Below, piece by piece: positions 36,060-45,316 of a stretch of DNA of 64,000 nucleotides. The DNA is from Stakelama sediminis. Its GTDB lineage: Bacteria > Pseudomonadota > Alphaproteobacteria > Sphingomonadales > Sphingomonadaceae. The stretch covers positions 1,054,001-1,118,000 of the forward strand of contig NZ_JACIJI010000001.1 of NCBI RefSeq assembly GCF_014199335.1. The letters are read 5' to 3'. How positions within the stretch are numbered: position 1 is the first letter of the stretch; each line of letters begins with the position of its first letter. The notes under the pieces were generated by a model. The model was not told where the DNA came from. It did no database searches and saw only the letters and a list, made by a program, of their open reading frames with translations. The position numbers were made by a program, and so were the translations under genes.

Positions 36060-37961
36060 ATGGATTTCAGGGATACGCAGGATTCAAACGTGAACGAGAC
36101 CGCAGATATCGCCGAACCGACCATCGAATCCAAAACCGAAAAGGTTCAGGATACGAAATCGGTCGCGCCGCAGCCCTATCCGATCGAGGTCGATCATTCG
36201 CGTGACGCACTGCTCACCGAATTCGGCAAGGAGACGCTGAAGGACCGCTATCTGCTGCCCGGCGAGGGGTACCAGGATCTGTTCGTGCGCGTGGCGTCGG
36301 CTTACGCCGACGATGCCGACCACGCCCAGCGGCTCTACGACTATATCAGCCGGTTGTGGTTCATGCCGGCGACGCCGGTGTTGTCGAACGGCGGCACGGG
36401 ACGCGGCCTGCCGATTTCCTGCTATCTGAACTCCGTGCCCGACAGCCTGGACGGCATTGTCGGCACATGGAACGAGAATGTCTGGCTGGCGTCGCGCGGC
36501 GGCGGCATCGGCACCTATTGGGGCCATGTCCGCGGCATCGGCGAACCCGTCGGCCTGAACGGCAAGACCAGCGGCATCATTCCCTTTGTCCGCGTGATGG
36601 ATTCGCTGACGCTCGCGATTTCGCAGGGTTCGCTGCGGCGCGGTTCGGCTGCCTGCTATCTCGACGTCAGCCACCCGGAAATTGAGGAGTTCCTCGAAAT
36701 CCGCAAGCCATCGGGCGATTTCAACCGCAAGGCGCTGAATCTGCACCATGGCGTGCTGCTGACCGATGCGTTCATGGAAGCGGTACGCGACGGTGCCGAA
36801 TGGGAGCTGAAATCCCCCAAGGACGGGTCGGTGCGCGGCAAGGTGGACGCGCGCGCACTGTTCCAGAAGCTGGTCGAAACCCGGCTGGCGACCGGTGAGC
36901 CGTACATCGTCTTCGCCGACCATGTGAACAACAACATGCCCAAGCATCATCGCGATCTGGGGCTGAAGGTATCGACCTCGAACCTGTGCAGCGAAATCAC
37001 GCTACCGACCGGGTTCGACCATCTCGGCAACGATCGTACTGCGGTGTGCTGCCTGTCGTCGCTCAACCTCGAAACCTGGGACGCGTGGAACAAGGACAAG
37101 CGCTTTATCGAGGATGTCATGCGCTTCCTCGACAATGTGCTGACCGATTATATCGAGCGTGCACCCGACGAAATGGCGCGCGCCAAATATTCGGCTGAGC
37201 GCGAACGCTCGGTCGGGCTGGGCGTGATGGGCTTCCACTCCTTCCTGCAGGCACGCGGCCTGCCGTTCGAAGGCGCGATGGCGAAATCGTGGAACACCCG
37301 CATCTTCAAGCATATCAACGCACAGGCGAACGAAGCGTCGATGCAGTTGGCCGTCGAGCGCGGGCCGTGTCCCGACGCCGCCGAAATGGGCGTGATGGAA
37401 CGCTTCTCCTGCAAGATGGCGATCGCGCCGACCGCGTCGATCAGCATCATCTGCGGCGGCACCAGCGCGTGTATCGAGCCGATCCCGGCAAATATCTATA
37501 CCCACAAGACGCTGTCGGGCAGCTTCGTGGTCAAGAACCCGTATCTTGAAAAGCTGCTGACCAAAAAGTCCAAGAATGCCGACAGCATCTGGAACTCGAT
37601 CCTCGAAAAGGGCGGATCGGTGCAGCATCTCGACTTTCTGAGCCAGGAAGAAAAAGACTGCTACAAGACCAGCTTCGAGATCGACCAGCGCTGGCTGCTC
37701 GAACTGGCGGGTGATCGTGCGCCCTATATCGATCAGGCGCAGTCGCTGAACCTGTTCATTCCGGCGGATGTCGAGAAATGGGATCTGCTGATGCTCCATT
37801 TCCGCGCCTGGGAACTGGGTATCAAGTCGCTTTATTATCTGCGCTCGAAGAGCGTGCAGCGCGCCGGTTTCGCCGGTGGCGTCGAAAGCGACAACACGAT
37901 CGACAAGCCCAAATATGAACTGCCCAGCACCGATTATGATGAGTGTCTGGCATGCCAGTGA
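36060..37961 (+). CDS. nrdA: Ribonucleoside-diphosphate reductase, class Ia alpha subunit
   Basis: The large subunit makes deoxyribonucleotides from NDPs. It is 633 aa. Active-site residues are visible: Cys121 and the Cys330 region (redox pair), Asn308-Cys310-Glu312 in NLCSEI (thiyl radical site), and the C-terminal redox tail Cys629-Leu-Ala-Cys632. The residues before the catalytic barrel (about 1-40) are polar and disordered; the N-terminal ATP-cone of E. coli NrdA is missing. Allosteric activity control by dATP is therefore probably lost or done differently. The ATG at 36060 was chosen because GGGGA precedes it. nrdB is 1.1 kb downstream, separated by three small genes. Confidence 0.96.
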   Translation: MDFRDTQDSNVNETADIAEPTIESKTEKVQDTKSVAPQPYPIEVDHSRDALLTEFGKETLKDRYLLPGEGYQDLFVRVASAYADDADHAQRLYDYISRLWFMPATPVLSNGGTGRGLPISCYLNSVPDSLDGIVGTWNENVWLASRGGGIGTYWGHVRGIGEPVGLNGKTSGIIPFVRVMDSLTLAISQGSLRRGSAACYLDVSHPEIEEFLEIRKPSGDFNRKALNLHHGVLLTDAFMEAVRDGAEWELKSPKDGSVRGKVDARALFQKLVETRLATGEPYIVFADHVNNNMPKHHRDLGLKVSTSNLCSEITLPTGFDHLGNDRTAVCCLSSLNLETWDAWNKDKRFIEDVMRFLDNVLTDYIERAPDEMARAKYSAERERSVGLGVMGFHSFLQARGLPFEGAMAKSWNTRIFKHINAQANEASMQLAVERGPCPDAAEMGVMERFSCKMAIAPTASISIICGGTSACIEPIPANIYTHKTLSGSFVVKNPYLEKLLTKKSKNADSIWNSILEKGGSVQHLDFLSQEEKDCYKTSFEIDQRWLLELAGDRAPYIDQAQSLNLFIPADVEKWDLLMLHFRAWELGIKSLYYLRSKSVQRAGFAGGVESDNTIDKPKYELPSTDYDECLACQ

Positions 37962-38016
37962 TGCCCCGCATCACCGGCTTGGTGCCCGACACTCTGGCCT
38001 GTCAGTAAAATGTGTG

Positions 38017-38033
38017 CCCTGCGCAAGGCAGGG
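38017..38033 (+). terminator. Small hairpin after nrdA
   Basis: CCCTGC at 38017-38022 pairs with GCAGGG at 38028-38033 with a 5-nt loop, 55 nt after the nrdA stop. It is short and has no T run, so its role is uncertain. Confidence 0.35.
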
Positions 38034-38141
38034 TTCGTGTCTCCACTTTGGGAGGCGCATGCGAAACAAGTGAAAAGCCCCCGTTTTGCGGGAGCAACGT
38101 GGAAGCTATGATCGCCGTAAACGACGTCTCAACGAACGAAA

Positions 38142-38168
38142 CCCCGGACCGCGCGATGCGGGCCGGGG
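38142..38168 (-). terminator. Terminator after the second DUF2171 gene
   Basis: On the minus strand CCCCGGcCCGC pairs with GCGGtCCGGGG (27-nt hairpin) and is followed by TTTCGTT. It lies 36 nt after the stop at 38204. Confidence 0.65.
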
Positions 38169-38203
38169 CTACGTTGCGTTCGGACGTCTGCCTTTCGGCA
38201 GGT

Positions 38204-38455
38204 TCAATCCGCCGTTTCGAACATGTCCTGCGCGTTTTGCGCGGTGGCGGACAGACGCACCGTGTCGCCTTCGACTTCGGCGACCAGTCCGAGCGGAATA
38301 TAGTGATGCCTGGCACCCTTCCCGTCCTCGGTCTGCGGGCTGTCGGTCTTGGTCAGCTTGATGCGGTCGCCCTTCATATGGTCGACGGTGCCCAGATGGA
38401 CGCCGTCGGCGCCGACCACATTCATATGTTCCTTGATGTCACTTGCATCGGCCAT
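38204..38455 (-). CDS. DUF2171 domain protein (second copy)
   Basis: An 83-aa protein with DUF2171 over most of its length: DIKEHMNVVGADGVHLGTVDHMKGD and HHYIPLGLVAEVEGDTVRLS. It is clearly related to the 109-aa protein encoded at 8092-8421 but lacks the Gly-rich tail. The ATG at 38455 follows AGGAGG; the longer frame up to 38587 is not supported. It sits on the opposite strand between nrdA and nrdB. Confidence 0.83.
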   Translation of the reverse strand: MADASDIKEHMNVVGADGVHLGTVDHMKGDRIKLTKTDSPQTEDGKGARHHYIPLGLVAEVEGDTVRLSATAQNAQDMFETAD

Positions 38456-38541
38456 GATCTGCCTCCTGTCGGTAAAGTTCTGCCACAACAACGCGCGATG
38501 GCCGCAAACGATGCATCGGCGCACCCCGAAAGCGCGGCGGC

Positions 38542-38763
38542 ATGACGCGGGCGCTGACCATCCAGTCGGGCGTGGCGCTGTGTGCACTGCTCGCGGGGGG
38601 CACGCTGCTCGCGCGACCGGACAGCGTGCGCCGCGCGATGGGCGCGGCCGACCCGGAGCGCACGACCTATGCCCTGCGCATTATCGGCATGATGCTGACC
38701 GCGCTCGGCCTGCTGCTCGGCGGTTTCGCGCTCGCCTTCCGGCTGGCGGGAGGCGTGGCGTGA
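38542..38763 (+). CDS. Small two-helix membrane protein
   Basis: A 73-aa protein with predicted helices at about 7-24 and 47-69 joined by the charged loop DSVRRAMGAADPERT. Its stop overlaps the next gene's GTG (GTGA), a sign of coupled translation. I do not recognise the family. Confidence 0.55.
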   Translation: MTRALTIQSGVALCALLAGGTLLARPDSVRRAMGAADPERTTYALRIIGMMLTALGLLLGGFALAFRLAGGVA

Positions 38764-39032
38764 CTGACGGTCGTGTCTTTCTGGCAATCGGTACGCTGAT
38801 CAGCATTGGTGTATTTGCTAATGGCTTGCGGTTCGCGCACAAAACATCGAATCCATGGTCTGGCAAACATATCTTGGGTATGTCGGTAAAAGGTAGCGAC
38901 GTACCGCTGGACCGCATTCGTCGGATCGGTCGGCTTCAAATGATTATCGCCCCGATATTTTTCCTGTTCTTGTGCGCGCTTTGCTTCGGCCTGCTCGGCC
39001 CGGTGCAGGGCATTCAGACAATTCAGTTTTAA
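38760..39032 (+). CDS. Small membrane protein upstream of nrdB
   Basis: A 90-aa protein starting at the GTG overlapping the previous stop. It has helices at about 6-23 and 61-80, and a basic loop (DVPLDRIRRIGRLQ) between. It ends 16 nt before nrdB, so it could be in the nrdB transcript. It is more AT-rich than nrdA and nrdB. Layout is similar to the 93-aa protein at 18075. Confidence 0.55.
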   Translation: MTDGRVFLAIGTLISIGVFANGLRFAHKTSNPWSGKHILGMSVKGSDVPLDRIRRIGRLQMIIAPIFFLFLCALCFGLLGPVQGIQTIQF

Positions 39033-39048
39033 TCCGAAAGGCACAACC

Positions 39049-40104
39049 ATGTCTCTTCTCGAAGCCCGCAAACAATATAAACCCTTCGAATATCCCTGGG
39101 CCTATGACTTCTGGAAGCGTCAGCAACAGGTGCACTGGCTGCCCGAGGAAGTGCCGCTGGGCGAGGATTGCCGCGACTGGGCGCAGAAGCTGTCGGACCA
39201 TGAGCGCAACCTGCTGACGCAGATTTTCCGCTTCTTCACCCAGGCCGATGTCGAGGTGCAGGACTGTTATCACGAAAAATACGGCCGCGTGTTCAAACCG
39301 ACCGAAGTCAAGATGATGCTGACCGCCTTTTCCAACATGGAAACGGTCCATATCGCCGCCTATTCGCATCTGCTCGACACGATCGGCATGCCCGAAAGCG
39401 AATATGGCATGTTCCTCGAATATGCCGAAATGAAGGACAAGCACGATTACCTTCAGAAATTCGGCGTCGACAATGATGAGGATATCGCCCGCACGCTCGC
39501 CATGTTCGGCGGCTTTACCGAGGGCGTGCAGCTGTTCGCCAGCTTCGCGATGCTGATGAACTTCCCGCGCTTCAACAAGATGAAGGGCATGGGCCAGATC
39601 GTCAGCTGGTCGGTGCGCGACGAAAGCCTGCATTGCGAAGGCATCACCCGCCTGTTCCATGCCTTTTGCCAGGAACGCGACTGCCTGACCAAATCGGTCA
39701 AGCAGGACATTATGGATCAGTGCCACACCACCATTCAGCTGGAAGATGCGTTCATCGATCTGGCCTTTGAAATGGGGCCGGTGAACGGCATGACGCCCAA
39801 GGATATCAAGAAATATATCCGCTACATCGCCGACTGGCGGCTGGCGCAGCTCGGGCTGAAACCGATCTTCCTGATCGAGGAGCATCCGCTGCCCTGGCTG
39901 ACGCCGTTGCTTAACGGGGTCGAGCACGCCAATTTCTTTGAAACCCGCGCCACCGAATATTCAAAGGCCGCGACGCGCGGCAACTGGAACGAGGTATGGG
40001 ACAGCTTCGACCGCCGTCAAAAGGCGAAGGTGGGCAATGACGACGGCCCCGACGACGATGGCGGTGCAGACATGTTTTCCGGAGCCGGGGTCGCGGCCGA
40101 ATAA
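39049..40104 (+). CDS. nrdB: Ribonucleoside-diphosphate reductase, class Ia beta subunit
   Basis: The small subunit holds the di-iron centre and tyrosyl radical that start the reaction in NrdA. It is 351 aa. Spacing matches E. coli NrdB: Asp67, Glu98, His101, Glu158, Glu192 and His195 are the metal ligands and Tyr105 is the radical Tyr (ETVHIAAY). No N-terminal ATP-cone is fused here either. A strong terminator follows. Confidence 0.97.
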   Translation: MSLLEARKQYKPFEYPWAYDFWKRQQQVHWLPEEVPLGEDCRDWAQKLSDHERNLLTQIFRFFTQADVEVQDCYHEKYGRVFKPTEVKMMLTAFSNMETVHIAAYSHLLDTIGMPESEYGMFLEYAEMKDKHDYLQKFGVDNDEDIARTLAMFGGFTEGVQLFASFAMLMNFPRFNKMKGMGQIVSWSVRDESLHCEGITRLFHAFCQERDCLTKSVKQDIMDQCHTTIQLEDAFIDLAFEMGPVNGMTPKDIKKYIRYIADWRLAQLGLKPIFLIEEHPLPWLTPLLNGVEHANFFETRATEYSKAATRGNWNEVWDSFDRRQKAKVGNDDGPDDDGGADMFSGAGVAAE

Positions 40105-40132
40105 GAACCGACAGACCACAAGGTCCCCTTTC

Positions 40133-40168
40133 AACGGCACGCGGTCCCCAAAGCCGCGTGCCGTTTTT
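40133..40168 (+). terminator. Rho-independent terminator after nrdB
   Basis: A perfect 12-bp stem (AACGGCACGCGG at 40133-40144 with its complement at 40154-40165) with a 9-nt loop and a T5 run at 40164-40168. Confidence 0.92.
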
Positions 40169-40363
40169 CATGGAATGTCCCACCATTCATTTCGGGTTCA
40201 CAAGAATCCAGCATTTCCGCCATTTCCACTGACCGCTTCTGGCGCACGGTCCACCCCGCCCTACGCGTGCGCGAGGGGCTGTCGGATGTTCTTCCGACGC
40301 AACCCGGCGGCCAAGATGCCCGTTCTTTGCCCCGGTTCAATGAGGAACAAAGGAGTGCGTATC

Positions 40364-40744
40364 ATGTCCAGGACCCTGATCGCCGTTGCGGTCGCCGGTG
40401 CGGCCATGCTGACCGCTGGTCCCGCTTTTGCACGGCACGCCACGCTGGTGCGGGCTAACCCGTCGAATGCGCGGAGCATCTTCACCGACAGCAACAAGCA
40501 TTATCTCGATTACAAGACCGACCTGTCAGAGGCGCGGCGTGAACTTGCCAGCGACCTGCGCCGTGCACACGACGCCGACGACCGCATCGACGCTTATGCC
40601 GAATACAAGTCGGAGGTTGCCGACGCCCGCAAGGATTTTCGCAAGGAAATGGCGGAAAAGGGCATTGACGTGCCCGACAGCATGATCCCCCGGCGCGGGA
40701 TCGTCACCATGGATGACGGCCGTATGGTCTATCCCAGCCGCTAA
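40364..40744 (+). CDS. Small exported protein of unknown function
   Basis: A 126-aa protein with a signal peptide (LIAVAVAGAAMLTAGPAFA, cleavage near residue 22). The mature part is charged and helical, with a repeated pattern (YKTDLSEARRELASDLRRAHD, then YKSEVADARKDFRKEM), and ends in a short basic segment. The ribosome site AAAGGAG precedes the ATG. It stands alone between nrdB and the leucine operon. I do not recognise the family. Confidence 0.75.
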   Translation: MSRTLIAVAVAGAAMLTAGPAFARHATLVRANPSNARSIFTDSNKHYLDYKTDLSEARRELASDLRRAHDADDRIDAYAEYKSEVADARKDFRKEMAEKGIDVPDSMIPRRGIVTMDDGRMVYPSR

Positions 40745-40763
40745 AACGTCTAGTCGGTAAATG

Positions 40764-40794
40764 CGGGAGGAGCGGTCGCAGGCCGCCCCTCCCG
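40764..40794. terminator. Hairpin between convergent genes (secreted protein and mccA)
   Basis: CGGGAGG at 40764-40770 pairs with CCTCCCG at 40788-40794, with further GC pairs inside the loop. It has no T run. Confidence 0.55.
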
Positions 40795-40889
40795 ATATCG
40801 CGTTTCGTCCCATTGCAAGGCGACGACAATAGCGAGCGGGAGAGTCGCAGCATTATCCGCTCCCGGTCGCGCAATAAAACGCGCCTATA

Positions 40890-42827
40890 TCACTCCTCAG
40901 CAGCTTCCACCCGCACCAGCAGGGAGCCTTCGCTGACCTGTCCGTCCTTGGCCACCGGCAGTTCGGAGACGGTGCCGTCAAACGGCGCGGTCAGCGTGTG
41001 CTCCATCTTCATCGCCTCCAGCGTGACGAGCTTCTGCCCCTTGGTGACGGTATCGCCCTCGGCCACTTCCACCGCGATGATCTTGCCCGGCATGGGCGAC
41101 AGGATCGCGCCGTCGCCTGCGGCGCCTGCACCGCCGCCGTCGGTACGAGCAGCCACGAAACGCCAAGTCTTGCCATTCAACGTTGCCCATACGGCGTTAT
41201 GGTCAGCATGGAGAACCGGATAATTTTCCTGATCATAGCTTACCTCGGCGGCAAAGTTGGCCGTGAAGCTATCGTCACGATCCATTAGCTGCACGTCCGT
41301 ATGGCGCGAAGTATTCAACCGAAACCCTGCAAGTTTGGGCTGGACATCAGCCAACTGATGACGCGCAGCGAGAGTAAGCAACCACTCTGGAGGATTCATG
41401 GCAAACACAACATCGTCATGATGCTGATCGATAAACCCGGTGTGGACCTTGCCTCCCATAAAGTCAGGATCAACGAGAAGCGCCCAGAGAAAACCGGCGT
41501 TGGTTCGCACCGGCCAGACTTCCGCATCGCTTACAAGATGCGCCAGCCCTAAGGCAGCCGCTTGACGCGTATCGGAATGGCAGACAATCTTAGCGATCAT
41601 CGGATCATAGAACGGCGATATTTCCGACCCCTGTTCAACGCCCGTTTCGATTCTACCCTCTCCGGGAAGGTCGAGTTGCGTACGTGTTCCGCTGCGTTCC
41701 GCTCTATACCGCAATGGACGAATTGCAGCCGGCAGGTTGAATCTTTCGAGCGTTCCAGTGGATGGCAGAAATCCCTTGGCCGGGTCCTCCGCATAGAGGC
41801 GCGCTTCCATTGCCCAGCCGTTGATCGAGAGGTCTTCCTGCTGCACCGGAATCGGCTCGCCCGCCGCGACGCGCAGCTGCCATTCGACCAGATCGACGCC
41901 GGTGATTTCCTCGGTCACCGGATGTTCGACCTGCAACCGGGTGTTCATTTCCATGAACCAGATACGATCCGAACGCAGGCCCTCGCTGGCGTCGGCGATG
42001 AACTCGATGGTGCCCGCGCCTTCATAGTCCACCGCTTTCGCCGCGCGGACGGCGGCCGCGCAGACGCTTTCGCGGGTCTCTTCGTCCATGCCGGGGGCGG
42101 GCGCTTCCTCGATCACCTTCTGATGGCGGCGTTGCAGCGAGCAGTCGCGTTCGAACAGGTGGACGACATTGCCATGGGCATCACCGAACACCTGCACTTC
42201 GATATGGCGGGGTGAGAGGATATATTTTTCGATCAGCACGCGGTCGTCGCCGAAGCTCGACGCAGCTTCGCGTTTGCACGATGCCAGCGCGTCCATGAAA
42301 TCGCCTGCCGCATCGACGCGGCGCATCCCCTTGCCGCCGCCGCCCGCGACTGCCTTGATGAGGACGGGATAGCCGATTGCGTCCGCCTTTTCCTTCAGCG
42401 TTTCGGGCGTCTGATCCTCGCCCAGATAGCCCGGCGTGGTCGGCACACCGGCATCCTGCATCAGCTTCTTTGCCGCGTCCTTCAGCCCCATCGCGCGGAT
42501 GCTGTCGGGCTTGGGGCCGATCCAGATCAGCCCCGCATCGAGCACGGCCTGCGCGAAATCGGCATTTTCGGACAGGAAGCCATAGCCGGGATGAATGGCT
42601 TGCGCGCCCGTTTCCTTCGCGGCGGCAATGATCCTGTCCCCTTGCAGGTAGCTTTCGCGCGCAGGGCTGGGGCCGATATGCACCGCCTCATCCGCCTGCC
42701 GCACGTGCAGCGCATGGGCATCGGCATCCGAATAGACCGCGACCGTAGCGATCCCCATCCGGCGCGCGGTACGCATGACGCGACAGGCAATTTCTCCGCG
42801 ATTGGCGATCAGCAGCCTGGTAATCAT
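40890..42827 (-). CDS. mccA: Methylcrotonyl-CoA carboxylase biotin-carrying alpha subunit
   Basis: This subunit carboxylates its own biotin with ATP and bicarbonate in leucine breakdown. It is 645 aa. The N-terminus MITRLLIANRGEIACRV begins the biotin carboxylase domain; GGGGKGMR is the ATP grasp loop; the biotin site is Lys607 in EAMKMEHTL. The start at 42827 overlaps the stop of the DUF3088 gene (ATGA). The part coding for residues about 350-555 is much lower in GC (about 50-53%) than the flanks (65-72%), which suggests recombination within the gene. Propionyl- or geranyl-CoA carboxylase is an alternative, but the operon with ivd favours MCC. Confidence 0.92.
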   Translation of the reverse strand: MITRLLIANRGEIACRVMRTARRMGIATVAVYSDADAHALHVRQADEAVHIGPSPARESYLQGDRIIAAAKETGAQAIHPGYGFLSENADFAQAVLDAGLIWIGPKPDSIRAMGLKDAAKKLMQDAGVPTTPGYLGEDQTPETLKEKADAIGYPVLIKAVAGGGGKGMRRVDAAGDFMDALASCKREAASSFGDDRVLIEKYILSPRHIEVQVFGDAHGNVVHLFERDCSLQRRHQKVIEEAPAPGMDEETRESVCAAAVRAAKAVDYEGAGTIEFIADASEGLRSDRIWFMEMNTRLQVEHPVTEEITGVDLVEWQLRVAAGEPIPVQQEDLSINGWAMEARLYAEDPAKGFLPSTGTLERFNLPAAIRPLRYRAERSGTRTQLDLPGEGRIETGVEQGSEISPFYDPMIAKIVCHSDTRQAAALGLAHLVSDAEVWPVRTNAGFLWALLVDPDFMGGKVHTGFIDQHHDDVVFAMNPPEWLLTLAARHQLADVQPKLAGFRLNTSRHTDVQLMDRDDSFTANFAAEVSYDQENYPVLHADHNAVWATLNGKTWRFVAARTDGGGAGAAGDGAILSPMPGKIIAVEVAEGDTVTKGQKLVTLEAMKMEHTLTAPFDGTVSELPVAKDGQVSEGSLLVRVEAAEE

Positions 42828-43132
42828 GGATGGCGCTCCGGGAAGCCGTGGCGCGTGTGGAGCGCGGCCAGCAATGCTTCGATTTCGTTGACGAACCCGC
42901 CGCCTGCAAAGACCAATGCGGGCAGGTTCTGGTTCTCCTCCCCGATCGCCTCCACGACTTGCGCGCGCGGGCGGGGATACGGCACGCGGATCACATCGAG
43001 CGCCTTTGCCTGTTCGGGGAACAGGGCGAGCAGGCCCTCCACCGTTACGCAATCCTTGCAATAGAAGCTGCGGCCGGGAAGCACCGCATCGTCAAATTCC
43101 CGGTCGAGCAGATAAAGGCGGTCGCGGGTCAT
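42824..43132 (-). CDS. DUF3088 protein
   Basis: A 102-aa cytosolic protein. The pattern LYLLDREFDDAVLPGRSFYCKDCVTVEGLLALFPE followed by VIRVPYPRPRAQVVEAIGEENQNLPALVF is the DUF3088 signature, with a CxxC (Cys-Lys-Asp-Cys, residues about 25-28) that recalls thioredoxin-like folds. The function is unknown. It overlaps both neighbours by 4 nt, so it is translated as part of the leucine operon. GAGGAACG precedes the ATG at 43132. Confidence 0.82.
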   Translation of the reverse strand: MTRDRLYLLDREFDDAVLPGRSFYCKDCVTVEGLLALFPEQAKALDVIRVPYPRPRAQVVEAIGEENQNLPALVFAGGGFVNEIEALLAALHTRHGFPERHP

Positions 43133-43653
43133 CGTTCCTCCATCATGCAGCCGGTCGTGCGCTGCGACCAGGTGACGTTCAGCACCTTCCACGCGCCATT
43201 CTGACGCACCAGATCGAAATGATCATAGCCGCAATGGGCGGGCTTGCCGTCGACGGTGAAGGTATAGCGCGCCCAGACCATCGCGATATCGCCGTCGATT
43301 TCGACCGCGGGGTCGTGGAGCGTCTCCTGAAGCTTCTGCGCACCCGGCTTCACGGTAGCGAGAAACTGATCCCAGCCCATGTGCCGGATGGTGTGGATGC
43401 CGCCGGTCTTTTCGAGCGCCACAGTGGCGCCGCCTTCGGGCAGGATCTGCGCGCGGATCGCGGCGGCATCGCCTGACGACAGCCCTGCCAGCATGGCGTT
43501 GATCGGCTGCATCACCGCCGAAACCTCCGGCCCTGCAAAGGCGGGTGCATCCAGATGCGCGGGCGGCAATGGGGGCACCGGCGTGGTCGGCCCGTTCTGA
43601 GCGAAAGCGGGCGTTGCAAGCGCCAGTGCGGAGAGCAGGAAGTAGCGTTTCAT
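43129..43653 (-). CDS. Exported NTF2/SnoaL-like protein
   Basis: A 174-aa protein with a signal peptide (YFLLSALALATPAFA) and an NTF2-like fold of the DUF4440 kind: INAMLAGLSSGDAAAIRAQI at the start and YDHFDLVRQNGAWKVLNVTWSQ at the end. Many relatives are small enzymes or binding proteins without known substrate. It lies 61 nt after mccB and overlaps DUF3088 by 4 nt. Confidence 0.8.
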   Translation of the reverse strand: MKRYFLLSALALATPAFAQNGPTTPVPPLPPAHLDAPAFAGPEVSAVMQPINAMLAGLSSGDAAAIRAQILPEGGATVALEKTGGIHTIRHMGWDQFLATVKPGAQKLQETLHDPAVEIDGDIAMVWARYTFTVDGKPAHCGYDHFDLVRQNGAWKVLNVTWSQRTTGCMMEER

Positions 43654-43714
43654 TGATGTACTCCGTCAGCACCCTCACCGATGCCGGTGGGGCTATGGTG
43701 TGCAACCTGTTCCG

Positions 43715-45316
43715 TCACATCCGGAACACGCCGAATTGCGGGCGTTCTGGTATCGGCGCGTTCAACGTCGCGGCGAAGGCAAGGCCCAGCACGTCGCGCG
43801 TCTGCGCCGGGTCGATGATACCGTCATCCCATAACCGCGCAGTGGCGTGCCAGGGATTGCCCTCATCCTCGTACTTCTGGCGGATCGGCGCCTTGAAGCT
43901 TTCTGCCTCTTCCGGCGTCCAGCTATCGGCGTCGCGATGGACGGTGGCCAGCACGGACGCGGCCTGCTCGCCGCCCATCACGCTGATCCGGCTGTTGGGC
44001 CAGGTGAACAGGAAATTGGGCGAATAGGCGCGTCCCGCCATGCCGTAATTTCCCGCGCCGAAACTGCCGCCGATCAGCACGGTGATCTTCGGCACGGTCG
44101 CGGTGGCAACCGCCGTCACCAGTTTTGCGCCGTGCTTGGCAATGCCTTCCGCTTCATATTTGCCGCCGACCATGAAGCCGGAGATGTTCTGTAGAAAGAG
44201 CAGCGGGATACGCCGCTGACAGGCGAGTTCGATGAAATGCGCGCCCTTGACCGCCGCCTCGCTGAACAACACGCCGTTATTGGCGAGGATCGCCACCGGC
44301 ATCCCCCATATATGCGCGAAACCGCACACCAGCGAGGTGCCGTACAGCGCCTTGAACTCCTGAAATTCGCTGCCGTCGACAAGGCGCGCGATAATTTCAT
44401 GCACGTCATAGGGCGCGCGGACGTCTTGCGGCACGATGCCGTACAACTCTTCCGCGGCGAATCTGGGCGCGCGCGGATCGGCGATGTTGATGTCCGGTGT
44501 ACGGTCGGCAGGCAGTGTCGAAACGATATCGCGCACGATGGTCAGCGCATGCTCGTCATTTTCGGCGACGTGATCGACCACGCCCGATTTACGCCCGTGC
44601 AGGTCGCCGCCGCCCAGATCCTCGGCGCTGATTTCCTCGCCCGTCGCAGCCTTGACCAGCGGCGGTCCGGCAAGGAAAATCGTGCCCTGATTGCGCACGA
44701 TGACGCTTTCGTCGGACATGGCGGGGACATAGGCACCGCCTGCGGTGCAGCTTCCCATGACACAGGCGATCTGAGGGATGCCCTGTGCCGACATTTGCGC
44801 CTGATTGAAGAAGATGCGCCCGAAATGGTCGCGGTCGGGAAACACGTCCGCCTGATGCGGCAGGTTGGCGCCGCCCGAATCGACGAGGTAGATGCACGGC
44901 AGGCGGTTCTGCTGCGCGATTTCCTGCGCGCGCAAATGCTTCTTCACCGTCATCGGGTAATAGGTGCCGCCCTTCACCGTGGCGTCGTTACACACGATCA
45001 TCACCATGCGGCCCGAAACGCGACCGATACCGGCGATCAGCCCGGCGCCGGGCACTTGTCCGTCATACAGGTCGCAGGCGGCAAGCTGGCCGATTTCCAG
45101 AAACGGCGCACCGGGGTCGAGCAGGCGTTCGACACGATCGCGGGGCAGCAGTTTGCCGCGCGACAGATGCCGTTCGCGGCTGCGTTCCGAACCACCCAGT
45201 GCGGCCGTCGCGACATCCGCGCGCAACCGTTCGACCAGCGCTTTATTGTGCGCAGCATTGGCGCGGAAATCGCCGCTGTCGGGCGACAGCTTCGTATCGA
45301 GAACAGGGGCGGTCAA
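43715..45316 (-). CDS. mccB: Methylcrotonyl-CoA carboxylase carboxyltransferase beta subunit
   Basis: This subunit moves CO2 from biotin to 3-methylcrotonyl-CoA, giving 3-methylglutaconyl-CoA. It is 533 aa. The N-terminal and C-terminal crotonase-fold halves are both complete ([76 protein letters not shown]). I chose the TTG at 45316: GGAGG lies 7 nt upstream, it overlaps the DUF1801 stop as TTGA, and the product begins (M)TAPVL like homologues. An ATG at 45334 would add six residues. Confidence 0.93.
   Translation of the reverse strand: MTAPVLDTKLSPDSGDFRANAAHNKALVERLRADVATAALGGSERSRERHLSRGKLLPRDRVERLLDPGAPFLEIGQLAACDLYDGQVPGAGLIAGIGRVSGRMVMIVCNDATVKGGTYYPMTVKKHLRAQEIAQQNRLPCIYLVDSGGANLPHQADVFPDRDHFGRIFFNQAQMSAQGIPQIACVMGSCTAGGAYVPAMSDESVIVRNQGTIFLAGPPLVKAATGEEISAEDLGGGDLHGRKSGVVDHVAENDEHALTIVRDIVSTLPADRTPDINIADPRAPRFAAEELYGIVPQDVRAPYDVHEIIARLVDGSEFQEFKALYGTSLVCGFAHIWGMPVAILANNGVLFSEAAVKGAHFIELACQRRIPLLFLQNISGFMVGGKYEAEGIAKHGAKLVTAVATATVPKITVLIGGSFGAGNYGMAGRAYSPNFLFTWPNSRISVMGGEQAASVLATVHRDADSWTPEEAESFKAPIRQKYEDEGNPWHATARLWDDGIIDPAQTRDVLGLAFAATLNAPIPERPQFGVFRM

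Noticed and set aside
38012-38545. A 177-codon plus-strand frame between nrdA and the small membrane gene
   Set aside because: It is antisense to the DUF2171 gene and its terminator.
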